Assembly: GCA_965247815.1 (NCBI GenBank)
Contig: CBDFHW010000034.1
Location: 62,001-126,000 of the forward strand
Length of the DNA stretch: 64,000 nt
Direction: 5' to 3'
Source of the DNA: CBDAQA01 sp965247815
Lineage (GTDB): Bacteria; Planctomycetota; Phycisphaerae; Tepidisphaerales; Tepidisphaeraceae
Position numbers and translations under genes: made by a program. The notes under the pieces were generated by a model that saw only the letters and a program-made list of their open reading frames with translations, was not told the DNA's origin and made no database searches. This document shows, piece by piece, positions 15,741 through 23,675 of the stretch (positions are counted from its first letter, which is position 1; each line of letters opens with the position of its first letter).

Positions 15741-17789
15741 ATGGCTTACACCGTCCTTGCCCGCAGGTACCGCTCGAACACGTTCGACGAAGTCGTCGGG
15801 CAGAACCACATCGCGCAGACGCTGAAAAAAGCGATCCAGTCGAGCCGAATCGCGCACGCGTATCTGTTCTGCGGGACGCGGGGGACGGGCAAGACGTCGA
15901 CCGCGCGGATCCTGGCCAAGTGTTTGAATTGCCAGTCGGCCGACCACGCGGTGACCGAGCCGTGCAACGTCTGCGACAGCTGCAAGTCGATCGCCCGCGG
16001 GGACGACATCGACGTGATCGAGATCGACGCGGCCAGCAACACCGGCGTGGACAACATCCGCGACGTGATCATCTCCAGCGCGTACAACAGCCCGGCCCGT
16101 TCGCGGTTTAAAGTGTTCATCATTGACGAAGTGCACATGCTGTCCAAGAGCGCGTTCAACGCGCTGCTCAAGACGCTGGAGGAACCGCCCGCGCACGTTA
16201 AATTTATCCTCGCGACCACCGAACCGGAGAAGGTGCTGCCGACGATTTTGTCGCGGTGCCAGCGGTACGATTTCCGGAACATCCCGACCCGGGAAATTGC
16301 CGGTCATCTGAAGTCGATCTGTAAAACTGAGAAAATCGAAGCCGACGAAGACGCGTTGCTCCTGGTGGCCAAGGCCGGGGCGGGCAGCATGCGCGATTCG
16401 CTGTCGCTGCTGGACCGGTTGCTGAGCGTCGGTGAAACCCGGCTCACGGTCGACCTGCTCGAACAACTGCTCGGGTTGCCGAAGAGCCAGCTGATTTTCG
16501 ACCTGGTCGCCGGCGTGGGTGGGGGGGACGTGCAGTCGGTTCTGTCGCAGACCGATTCGATCATCTCCAACGGTCTTGCAGTAGACACGCTGATCGTCTC
16601 GCTGATTGATCACCTGCGAAACTTGATGTTGCTGCGGACCTGCGGGCCCGAGTCGCAACTGGTGGAAGTGCCGGGGCTGTCATTGAAGGAACTGACGCAG
16701 CAGGCGGACCAGTTCGACCCGGCGGCGTTGTCGCAGGACATCGTGATCCTCGAAGAACTTCGTAGGCACGTTCGGCAGTCGCAGGCGGGCCGGGCGCTGC
16801 TCGACGCAACGATGGTGCGGATGACACTGGCCGACCAGTTCTCGAGCCTGAGCGATCTTTTGGCGCAGCTCACCGGCGGCGGGGCCGGCGCGACGGCGCA
16901 AAAAAAAAAGCCCGGTGAACCGGCCCAGCCGGTAAGACGACCGGCCGCGGCCCAACCCGCACGCGTCGAAACACCCGCACCGATTGCAGTTGAAACCCCT
17001 AAGCCCCAACCGGCGGTGGCCCCACCGCCGGCCGCGCCTGTGCCTGCCCAATCAACGCCCTCAGCGCCGCAGGCGTTGACCACTTCCGATTTGGACGATG
17101 ACGACGACCTCCCGGCCCCGGGCAAGGTGTGGGACGGCGGGCAGGAATCGCTGGCGTCGTTGATGGCAAAGCACATTGCCGCGGCAGCGGCGGCAACGCC
17201 GGACGCACCGGCCACCGAGGACGCAGGGACTCCCGAGCCGTCGAATATCGAACCGGTTCGGCCGGCTGATTTGTCCGAACAGTGGCGCGCGATGCTGGCT
17301 TTGCTGGTCGACCAGGGACCGGCGCTCGGCGGGCTGCTGCAGCACGGGCAGTTCATCGGCATCGAGGACGGCGTCGCCGTCGTGCGGTACGCCCCGCACC
17401 ACGAAACGTTCGTGAAACTGCTCGAACGAAACGGCAAGAAAGATGCCGTCCGCGACGCGATTTCCAAGGTGATGGATCGCGCGGTCGGCGTGAAGTTTGA
17501 GGTCGGGGAGATGAAAGCGCCGGCTGCGACGCAGAGCAAAGCATCTTCTTCACACCAAGCACCGGCCAGTCCACAATCGAATCAACCGCCAGCTTCGCCG
17601 CCGCCGCCTGCTCGCCCGTCCGAGACGCCGCGTCGTCCCGCGCCCGCGGCCCCGCCGCCGGTCGAGCCTAGTAATACCATTCGCGTTACCGACGAGATTC
17701 GAACGAATCTTTATAAGAACGACTCGCTGATCCGCGCGGTGGTCGACACGCTGGGCGGGAGCATCATCCGGCTCGAAGAGACCGAGTGA
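15741..17789 (+). CDS. dnaX: DNA polymerase III subunits gamma/tau
   Basis: ATPase of the sliding-clamp loader and organiser of the replisome. The 682-residue tau form has Walker A GTRGTGKTST (residues 45-54), zinc cysteines at about 64, 75, 78 and 81 (CLNC, CNVCDSC), Walker B DEVHML and the SRC sensor (ILSRCQRYDF). AAA+ domain and collar end near 375; a Pro/Ala-rich linker and a tau C-terminal region follow. At residues 387-390 the gene has ten consecutive A; a one-base slip there meets TGA after two codons and yields a protein of about 392 residues, matching the gamma form known from other bacteria. The recR and ybaB genes that often follow dnaX are absent. Confidence 0.96.
   Translation: MAYTVLARRYRSNTFDEVVGQNHIAQTLKKAIQSSRIAHAYLFCGTRGTGKTSTARILAKCLNCQSADHAVTEPCNVCDSCKSIARGDDIDVIEIDAASNTGVDNIRDVIISSAYNSPARSRFKVFIIDEVHMLSKSAFNALLKTLEEPPAHVKFILATTEPEKVLPTILSRCQRYDFRNIPTREIAGHLKSICKTEKIEADEDALLLVAKAGAGSMRDSLSLLDRLLSVGETRLTVDLLEQLLGLPKSQLIFDLVAGVGGGDVQSVLSQTDSIISNGLAVDTLIVSLIDHLRNLMLLRTCGPESQLVEVPGLSLKELTQQADQFDPAALSQDIVILEELRRHVRQSQAGRALLDATMVRMTLADQFSSLSDLLAQLTGGGAGATAQKKKPGEPAQPVRRPAAAQPARVETPAPIAVETPKPQPAVAPPPAAPVPAQSTPSAPQALTTSDLDDDDDLPAPGKVWDGGQESLASLMAKHIAAAAAATPDAPATEDAGTPEPSNIEPVRPADLSEQWRAMLALLVDQGPALGGLLQHGQFIGIEDGVAVVRYAPHHETFVKLLERNGKKDAVRDAISKVMDRAVGVKFEVGEMKAPAATQSKASSSHQAPASPQSNQPPASPPPPARPSETPRRPAPAAPPPVEPSNTIRVTDEIRTNLYKNDSLIRAVVDTLGGSIIRLEETE
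16900..16918 (+). promoter_or_regulatory. A10 slippery run in dnaX, predicted to make the gamma form
   Basis: Ten A (16900-16909) lie in the zero frame as CAA AAA AAA AAG. Inserting one A by transcriptional slippage, or a -1 ribosomal shift, changes the reading to GCC CGG TGA with the stop at 16916-16918. The position, just after the clamp-loader domains and before the Pro-rich linker, is where E. coli and Thermus dnaX shift. A short CCGG-TGAA-CCGG stem follows at once. Confidence 0.7.
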
Positions 17790-17808
17790 CGCCGGTCATT
17801 GCAACGGC

Positions 17809-18945
17809 TCACCGCGGAGACGCCGAGGCGCGGAGAAGGCTCACCCGTCGTCTGCGCGACGCCAATATTCCAGCCGCGGCCATCACCGTGGCAATGCCTG
17901 CTGGTTCGGGAACAGAAGCGATTTGATTGATAGGGCGCGCGGTCAAATCGGGGGAAAGTAGAAAAAGCTGGGAATCGGTCTTGGATTCGCCGGCGACCAG
18001 AATCTGGCCCGCGTCGTTGATATCCAAGGCGTCGAAAAGGCGGTAGCCGAAGTCGGCGGGGACGAGCGTGTTGAGGTCTATCACTTTTCCATCTTGGTAC
18101 AGCACCGCCTCAGAAAGCAGCGGAGAAATACTGTCCGTCCCGACCGCTTGTCCGTAGTCGTTGATGGCCACGGCTTCTGTGCCCAGAGTACCCGGCAACA
18201 CCCCAAGATCGTGAATCTTGCCGGACTTGTCCCATTCGACGGGGTGGGAGATTCCGGTAGAGATTTGCGCAACACCTGCTGCGATGCCCAAGTTGTTGAC
18301 GTCCTTCGCTCGCCAGCTCGCACCGCCGAGGCCGGGCAGATACGACGTTTTGCCGCCACACCAAGTAAAAGCTCCGGACGTGAAGGATCCCGAAAGGCCT
18401 TCATAGACGCCCGCGACTTCGCCGGCGTTGTTGATCGTGGTCGCGAAGCTTGCGTCACCGGCATTGACGCCGAGGTCCCGCGGCTTGTCGTTGGTCCACA
18501 CGACCGCGCGGGACGTCGCGCCGTTTTCGACTTGCGACGATCCAGCCACCTGGCCGCGATTGTTGATCGCGTAAGCAGTCGATTGGCTTCCATTCAATCC
18601 ATAGAGAACGTGCAACTTCGAATCGAATCGGTAGCCGTAGAACTCATTTTTGGGGTTATCGAACATTCCCGCAATTTCGCTCAAGTCATTAATGCCGGAT
18701 GCCGTAACGATGCCAAAGTTGGGGACGTTGACGATCGAAGGGCGACCGTTTGTCCAAAGAATCGGCTCCGACGATGGCCCGGATTCGGTGGCACCGCTGA
18801 CTTGCCCGTTGCTATTCAAGCTTAGGTTTGAAAGAGTGGACGTCACGTTCGCTGGCGAGAGCAACGGACTGATGATGTAGGAGCCTTCGGCGATGCCGGC
18901 GAGACACAGCGTGGCCGGCAATAAGATTAGAGCTGTTCTGCGCAT
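17809..18945 (-). CDS. secreted HAF-repeat protein with PEP-CTERM-like tail (copy A)
   Basis: A 378-residue exported protein. The N-terminus MRRTALILLPATLCLAGIAEG is a signal peptide. The body consists of repeated units with a core like AINNRGQVAG or INDYGQAVGT followed by AVLYQDGK or AVVWTNDK, the HAF-type extracellular repeat, probably a beta-propeller-like fold. The C-terminus has SVPEPAGIATV, a hydrophobic segment and SRRRR, a PEP-CTERM sorting tail, so an exosortase should cut it. ATG 18945 follows GGAGGGG four bases upstream; an open frame to 19011 is not needed. It is a tandem paralogue of the gene at 19179, with similar upstream DNA. Function is unknown. Confidence 0.85.
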   Translation of the reverse strand: MRRTALILLPATLCLAGIAEGSYIISPLLSPANVTSTLSNLSLNSNGQVSGATESGPSSEPILWTNGRPSIVNVPNFGIVTASGINDLSEIAGMFDNPKNEFYGYRFDSKLHVLYGLNGSQSTAYAINNRGQVAGSSQVENGATSRAVVWTNDKPRDLGVNAGDASFATTINNAGEVAGVYEGLSGSFTSGAFTWCGGKTSYLPGLGGASWRAKDVNNLGIAAGVAQISTGISHPVEWDKSGKIHDLGVLPGTLGTEAVAINDYGQAVGTDSISPLLSEAVLYQDGKVIDLNTLVPADFGYRLFDALDINDAGQILVAGESKTDSQLFLLSPDLTARPINQIASVPEPAGIATVMAAAGILASRRRRVSLLRASASPR

Positions 18946-19136
18946 ATTACCCCTCCGACGCAACGGCCGGCCGAATTTAATGGTCTGGCCGGATCGAAGC
19001 ATCGACAACAAGTGCGTGTGGGCTTGAAATTCCTTTGTACCAAGGATTATTTCGGGAACGATGCTCGGCTAGGCCCACTCGTCTGCCCGCGGATCATCGA
19101 CCAGTCCAAAGAGTGCGCGGGATCGTGAACGGGAAG

Positions 19137-19160
19137 CCCGTTTAGCGGTCGCCCCGCAAC
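19137..19160. repeat. half copy of the dispersed palindrome (left arm)
   Basis: CCCGTTTAGCGGTCGCCCCG followed by CAAC matches the left arm of the family, but no right arm follows; the sequence runs directly into the 3' end of the second HAF-repeat gene (stop at 19179). The bases just before it (GGATCGTGAACGGG) are shared with the complete copy at 20489, so both sit in a duplicated upstream block. Confidence 0.75.
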
Positions 19161-19178
19161 AAAGTCATGTTGCTTGAG

Positions 19179-20330
19179 CTACGATCCATGCAGTCGCCTG
19201 CTCGCGCGACGGCGAAACAGCGAACAACCGACCACGGCCGAGATGACAAGTCCGCACGCAGGCTCGGGGATGCCGTCGACTTGATTGATGGGGTGCGCGA
19301 ACAGATCGGGTGATAGTACGAAAAGCGAATCCTGCCCGTTGCGACTGCCTTCGGCAAGGATTTGACCGCTGTCATTGATGTCCAAGCCCGCTACCAAATG
19401 CAGATTCGCGTCGGCGGGCACCAAATCGTTTAGGTTTTCGACTTTTCCGTTCGTGAACAGAACGGCCTCACCGACCAGGTCTGGCAGGAGCGAGACCCCG
19501 ACCGCATCGCCTTGATCGTTGATGTCGAACGCCTGGGACGTTCCCCCGCCGTAAAGTGTGCCGAGGCTGTGAATCCGCCCCGCCGGATCCCATTCGACAG
19601 CACTCTCTGTTTCGGCGGCATCCGTTGAAAGCCCGACGACAAACCCAGAATTGTTCACCGCCGCCGCTTGAGTCAATCGTCCGCCAAACCCCGGTAGGTA
19701 GGTCGTCTTACCCTTCTCCCAAGTGAATGCAGTGTATTTGTAATTCTTGATATCGATATTCGGATCGATGTACGAAATGCCAACGGCTTTTCCGCTGTCA
19801 TTAATATCCAATGCCTCGCTGGACGGAAGAGCATCAGCGGCTAAATTCAACGGGCTTCCATTCGTCCAAATCATCGCCCGGTTCAGGTTAGTGTCGCCAA
19901 GAATCGTTTGTTCAGCCCCTGCGACTTGGTCATTGTTGTTGATCGCAAATGCCATCGAATTCGCGCCACCCGGTCCTGGAAGTTGTTGCACAGAACCGTT
20001 GGCAAGAATGTACGCGTACTCGCGCGTTGGAGAAATCGACACCGAACCTACAACATGATCTTTGTCGTTGATGCCGACTGGCGACCCAAGATCACCCCGG
20101 TTGGATTGTAAGTACGTGGGCGAACCGCTCGTCCAAATCGCTGGAATACCCCCGCCCGGACTGTAGAACTGCACAAGATCGCTGACATGCCCCAAGTTAT
20201 TCAGTCCTGCTTGGTCCGTCAGTGGAGCTGCCCATTTGGGAAGTTGAAGCGTAAAAATATTGAAGCCAGCCAAGGCAGCAGCCGGTTTTAACGAAGTTAC
20301 AAGAACTAGAGCAACGCCGAACTTTCGCAT
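19179..20330 (-). CDS. secreted HAF-repeat protein with PEP-CTERM-like tail (copy B)
   Basis: A 383-residue paralogue of the next gene. The signal peptide is MRKFGVALVLVTSLKPAAAL. Repeats include AINNNDQVAGAEQ, DINDSGKAVGISY, AVNNSGFVVGLST and DINDQGDAVGVS, each followed by a short AVxWxxGK-like strand, as in HAF-type extracellular repeats. The tail IPEPACGLVISAVV plus FRRRASRR is a weak PEP-CTERM signal (IPEP for VPEP). ATG 20330 begins at the signal peptide; no clear ribosome site is seen, and the frame is open upstream to 20402. It lies 5' of copy A on the same strand. Function is unknown; a surface or matrix role is inferred. Confidence 0.82.
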   Translation of the reverse strand: MRKFGVALVLVTSLKPAAALAGFNIFTLQLPKWAAPLTDQAGLNNLGHVSDLVQFYSPGGGIPAIWTSGSPTYLQSNRGDLGSPVGINDKDHVVGSVSISPTREYAYILANGSVQQLPGPGGANSMAFAINNNDQVAGAEQTILGDTNLNRAMIWTNGSPLNLAADALPSSEALDINDSGKAVGISYIDPNIDIKNYKYTAFTWEKGKTTYLPGFGGRLTQAAAVNNSGFVVGLSTDAAETESAVEWDPAGRIHSLGTLYGGGTSQAFDINDQGDAVGVSLLPDLVGEAVLFTNGKVENLNDLVPADANLHLVAGLDINDSGQILAEGSRNGQDSLFVLSPDLFAHPINQVDGIPEPACGLVISAVVGCSLFRRRASRRLHGS

Positions 20331-20488
20331 ATAAATTTCGATTAACAGGCGTCCGCCCTTGTTGTGCGCTTCTCTATTTCGTCCATTCATAACGTTTCGC
20401 AATAGTCTTATTCCGAGGCCCGGCGATCTGCCTGCGGATCATCAACCAACCGAGAGAGTTCGCGGGGTCGTGAACGGGAGGAAACAAC

Positions 20489-20569
20489 CCCCGTTTAGCG
20501 GTCGCCGCGAAGGGGTACGGTCGCGTTCCATGGATCGAATGCGCCCCTGCGGGGCAGCCGCTAAACGGG
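20489..20569. repeat. dispersed intergenic palindrome, complete copy
   Basis: Left arm 20489-20518 (CCCGTTTAGCGGTCGCCGCG...) and right arm 20541-20569 (GCGCCCCTGCGGGGCAGCCG, then CTAAACGGG). It ends three bases before the stop codon of the minus-strand gene at 20572 and lies upstream of HAF copy B, so it could mark the 3' end of one transcript. Confidence 0.85.
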
Positions 20570-20571
20570 TT

Positions 20572-21447
20572 TTACTTCTTCACTGGCGTTTGTTCCCGGG
20601 TCGACTCGCGGGTCAGGGTGACCGTGAAGTCGGGGTTGCCGCTGTTGGGGGTTCCGGTCATGACGACGTTTAGCTTGGTGCTCATCGACGTGCCGGGCAG
20701 GTTGGGGTCGACCGGCAGTACGCCGCTGACGACTAGGTCGAACTTTCCGGTGAGGGTGGCGCGGGGCGTTTCGGTCTTGAAGCCGTCGGCGGTGATGTGG
20801 GTCTCGACCCGCATCGTGTCGACGTCGCCGACCTTTTTCACCTCGACCAGCGTGGATTGTCCCTTGATGTCCTCGGCCGGGATCGGCAGTTTCGAGTCAG
20901 CATTCTGGTCGGCGAACCTGTCGGCGTTGACTGGCCACTTCGAGCCGACCTTCTGCGGTTGATCGGTCCCGCTGACCTGGTCGGGCGAGGTCTCGCGGTC
21001 GGGGTCGGTCAGTTCCATCACCGCTGACAAAGCCGCGACTTCGCCCGGGCGAACGGGGTGGCCGTCGATGGTGAACCGATCTGCCTGGTTTCGTTTTTCA
21101 CCGACGATAACGGTGCCGGGCGGGTACATCGCGGCGTCGTCTTTCAGCAGCTTGTCGACGGTGCACGACAACTTGGTGGCGCTGCCCGTATGCGCGTTGA
21201 CGGCCAGCACTTTGACCGTGCCTTGCAGCTCGGCGGTGAACTCTTCAACCCGGGATCTTTTCTCGCCGCCGACGACGGCCTCGCGGACCTCTTTCGATTT
21301 GGCGGTCGCGTGGACCAGCATCTCGTCGCCGACTTTCGACGGGCGGTCCAGCTTGATCCTGTACTCCTGCGCGACCGCGGTCGCGGTAATCGAGCAGCCC
21401 AGCATTGACCCGAAACAGACGCGAAATAAATGATGTGTCGACAGCAT
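20572..21447 (-). CDS. secreted protein of unknown function
   Basis: A 291-residue protein starting MLSTHHLFRVCFGSMLGCSI (ATG 21447; an ATG at 21471 adds eight residues), a signal peptide ending near AVAQEYRIKL. A Cys in GSMLGCSI could be a lipobox, but the basic region is weak. The mature part is beta-rich with regularly spaced motifs: KVGDEMLVHATAKS, ELQGTVKVLAVNAHTGSATK, IDGHPVRPGEVAALSAVMEL, and TMRVETHITADGF. Planctomycetes carry similar secreted proteins that measure or bind through a two-lobed beta sandwich, but I do not recognise a named family. It lies next to two lipoprotein genes on the same strand. Confidence 0.75.
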   Translation of the reverse strand: MLSTHHLFRVCFGSMLGCSITATAVAQEYRIKLDRPSKVGDEMLVHATAKSKEVREAVVGGEKRSRVEEFTAELQGTVKVLAVNAHTGSATKLSCTVDKLLKDDAAMYPPGTVIVGEKRNQADRFTIDGHPVRPGEVAALSAVMELTDPDRETSPDQVSGTDQPQKVGSKWPVNADRFADQNADSKLPIPAEDIKGQSTLVEVKKVGDVDTMRVETHITADGFKTETPRATLTGKFDLVVSGVLPVDPNLPGTSMSTKLNVVMTGTPNSGNPDFTVTLTRESTREQTPVKK

Positions 21448-21501
21448 GCCCGGAGCGTACGCAATGGCCATCCGGGCGGCAACCTTTTTTAGAATCGGGC
21501 G

Positions 21502-22074
21502 CTATTTGAGCAGCGGGAGCGGGACCACGGAGTCCATCGACCGGGCGGCGAGGCTGAGTTCTACGGGGTCTGGGGTGCCGCGGAGGCGGTATCCGGTGTA
21601 GACGACCCAGGCGTCGAAACCGCTGGTGACGGCGTACCCGCGGACGTGGTATTTGGCGTTGGCCCCTTCGAACCATTCGCGGCCCAGCGTGTCGGTCCAC
21701 TCGGCGGTGAGCCGGCCGTCGGCGGTTTTGCCGGAGTATTTCGCCTTCGCAAGCCAGAGCATCGCCTTAGGCGACATCGGCAACGGAAGGTGGATGTACG
21801 CCACCCCGACACCGGTCGCGTGCGAGGCCGACCGCCATTGTCGGTGGGTAAACAGCGCGTTGCTTTGCGCGGGGACGGCCTGCCAACTCTGCGGCATCGC
21901 GGCCCGGACGTTAAGATCCGTAATGGGTTCGGACGGGTTCAGCCCGGAAAAATCGATCATTGCGATGTGTGCAATGAGACGATTGCCCAGGTCCGGCTGC
22001 GTGGATTGGCAACCGGAGACGACCAGCAGAAGAACGACAAAACCAAAGCCGCGCGAAACAACTCGCATGCCCAT
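21502..22074 (-). CDS. lipoprotein of unknown function (paralogue of the gene at 22233)
   Basis: A 190-residue protein with a lipoprotein signal: basic MGMRVVSRG, hydrophobic FGFVVLLLVVSGC, lipobox Cys at about 22. The mature part has MPQSWQAVPAQSN, a His-rich HRQW segment, and ends with GFDAWVVYTGYRLRGTPDPV. The same WVVY-containing block, preceded by a YxV-SG strand, is present in the next gene, so they are distant tandem paralogues. It would be anchored in the outer or inner membrane by its lipid. Function is unknown. Confidence 0.8.
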   Translation of the reverse strand: MGMRVVSRGFGFVVLLLVVSGCQSTQPDLGNRLIAHIAMIDFSGLNPSEPITDLNVRAAMPQSWQAVPAQSNALFTHRQWRSASHATGVGVAYIHLPLPMSPKAMLWLAKAKYSGKTADGRLTAEWTDTLGREWFEGANAKYHVRGYAVTSGFDAWVVYTGYRLRGTPDPVELSLAARSMDSVVPLPLLK

Positions 22075-22232
22075 TGCTTCTCCCGAAACTTAGAAACGAC
22101 AACACTTCGGAAGCGTGGTTGGATTCAATTCGAGCCGTTCGCCTGCCCGGGGCGAAACGGCTTTGATCTTAAAAGGATACCCTGCGAGTTTCGCCAATCA
22201 ATCGGAAATGTGGGGGAAATTTCGTGGATGGA

Positions 22233-22805
22233 CTAGGGCAAATTGACGTGCGTCTGCTCCCGCGCACGGGTCGCGGTGAAAAGTTCGGTCGTGTCCACCG
22301 GCTTTGCCCGGACGGTCGCGGCGTAGACCACCCAACCGCTGAAGCCCGCCGTCGTCAGGTTCCCGCTCACGGTGTAAAACGCGCCGTCGACGACAAACCG
22401 AATGCCGGGGAGCGTGTCGTCGTCTTCGCGACGCAGCAGGTCCGCGGTCCCCTCGGTGTTTTTCATCTGGTTTAAAAAACCGCGCAGTGCCAGGTTGGAA
22501 CCGACCGGCAGCGGCAGGTGAAAGAGGATCACGCCGTACGCCGTATTACCGCTCGGGCTGATCCAGATTTGATGGCGGTGCTTCGGCGACACTTTTACGG
22601 GCTCGGGTTTCCAGCCCAGCGGCGGGACGACGACGGCGTTCAAATCGCGATCTGTCGACGGCGGGGCGAGCCCGCTTTCGCCGGCCAGGCGAATGCTCTG
22701 CCGATCGGGAACCGGGGCGTGAGGATGACACGCGGTGAGGCAGGTCGAAAGACAGCAGATAAAAGTCGCGGCGACGAACTGCCGAGTGGGATGGGGCTTC
22801 GGCAT
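22233..22805 (-). CDS. lipoprotein of unknown function (paralogue of the gene at 21502)
   Basis: A 190-residue protein from ATG 22805 (MPKPHPTRQFVAATFICCLSTC), with a lipobox near LTAC. The mature region contains PPLGWKPEPVKVSPKHRHQIW, HLPLPVGSNLALRGF and YTVSGNLTTAGFSGWVVYAA; the order Pro-W, His-rich strand, LPLP and WVVY matches the neighbouring lipoprotein, which has HLPLPMSPKAMLWL and WVVYTGY. Both genes are on the minus strand 158 bases apart. The frame is open to 22859, but the chosen ATG gives a proper signal. Function is unknown. Confidence 0.8.
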   Translation of the reverse strand: MPKPHPTRQFVAATFICCLSTCLTACHPHAPVPDRQSIRLAGESGLAPPSTDRDLNAVVVPPLGWKPEPVKVSPKHRHQIWISPSGNTAYGVILFHLPLPVGSNLALRGFLNQMKNTEGTADLLRREDDDTLPGIRFVVDGAFYTVSGNLTTAGFSGWVVYAATVRAKPVDTTELFTATRAREQTHVNLP

Positions 22806-23021
22806 CGGGCTCTTAGATAGCCGATCGAAGCAGTCGCAGCCAACCCCGATAACCGTCACAGGCCGAACATTGCGATCGTTAGACCGGGCCCGCGGCGGCT
22901 GTGCCGTAAGAAAGCAGGTTGAGAGCCGGCGGTTGCGTTCCGATAGCTCAAAAGTCGCCCGACGTTTCGTGCCCCCGCGCCGAGGGCATTGAACGCGACT
23001 GTTTTTAAGAAGGACGGAACT

Positions 23022-23240
23022 ATGCTGCGAACGAGCTTAAGAATCCTGGCAATTATCGGCCTGACGGTGTCGACCGGATGCGTCGCCTATGTCGACCCGG
23101 CACCCCGGCGCGTCGTTTACTATACCGACGACTATTACTACGGCCCCTACTACGGCCCAAGCGTCGTCTATGTCGGCGGGTACTACCACAGCGGCTACTA
23201 CCGAAGCGGTTACTACGGCGGCAATCGGCACTGGCGATAA
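23022..23240 (+). CDS. small Tyr/Gly-rich lipoprotein
   Basis: A 72-residue protein. MLRTSLRILAIIGLTVSTGC is a lipoprotein signal with Cys at 20. The mature 52 residues are made almost wholly of Tyr, Gly, Val and Ser (YYYGPYYGPSVVYVGGYYHS...), a low-complexity composition seen in small surface lipoproteins. AAGGA lies seven bases before ATG 23022. A strong terminator follows at 23249, so it is probably a single-gene transcript. Function is unknown; adhesion or matrix contact is a guess. Confidence 0.8.
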   Translation: MLRTSLRILAIIGLTVSTGCVAYVDPAPRRVVYYTDDYYYGPYYGPSVVYVGGYYHSGYYRSGYYGGNRHWR

Positions 23241-23248
23241 GATGAACG

Positions 23249-23290
23249 ATGCTGCGGGCAGACGACACGTCTGCCCGCAGCATGTTTTTA
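23249..23290 (+). terminator. rho-independent terminator of the Tyr/Gly-rich lipoprotein gene
   Basis: A 16-base perfect stem (ATGCTGCGGGCAGACG and CGTCTGCCCGCAGCAT) with a 3-base loop, followed by GTTTTTA. It lies nine bases after the stop codon. It may also serve the opposite strand, where the RRM remnant ends at 23316. Confidence 0.85.
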
Positions 23291-23315
23291 TGCGCGTACA
23301 GGCGCGTGTAGCGAT

Positions 23316-23597
23316 TCAGTAACGATCACCACGGCCGCGGCCACCCCGGCTTCCACCGCCTCCACCACCACCCCCGCCACCGCCGCCACCGCCGCTGCCG
23401 CTGCCGCCGCCGCTGCCGCCGCCACCACCACCACCACCGGGACGTTCTTCACGGGGGCTGGCTTCGTTGACCGTTAGCGCGCGGCCGTTGTGTTGCTGGC
23501 CGTTCAGGGCGGCGATGGCCGCCTCGGCTTCGTCGTCACCGGACATTTCGATGAACCCAAAACCTTTGCTCCGACCGGTCTCCCGGTCGTCGATGAT
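23316..23597 (-). pseudogene. 5'-truncated glycine-rich RNA-binding (RRM) protein
   Basis: The C-terminal half of an RNA recognition motif is present: IIDDRETGRSKGFGFIEM carries the RNP-1 octamer, and AEAAIAALNGQQHNGRALTV is the last helix and strand. A Gly-rich tail and SRGGRGRGDRY follow, as in bacterial RRM proteins. The N-terminal half, with RNP-2 and the first helix, is missing: in this frame a TAG stands immediately before IIDD (23598-23600), and upstream DNA belongs to another gene. An internal ATG (23546) could still give a 76-residue peptide, but it lacks half the fold. Confidence 0.7.
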
Positions 23598-23675
23598 CTA
23601 CGCGGAAACCACGTGAGTTGTTTTAGTCCGAAGTCGCTGTGAGTTCTTTTGACCTCCAAACGCGGCATCACTAGT

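Noticed and set aside
23340..23450. Possible CRISPR-like array (CCACCACCG repeats)
   Set aside because: It is the Gly-codon microsatellite of the RRM remnant, with no spacers and no regular unit.
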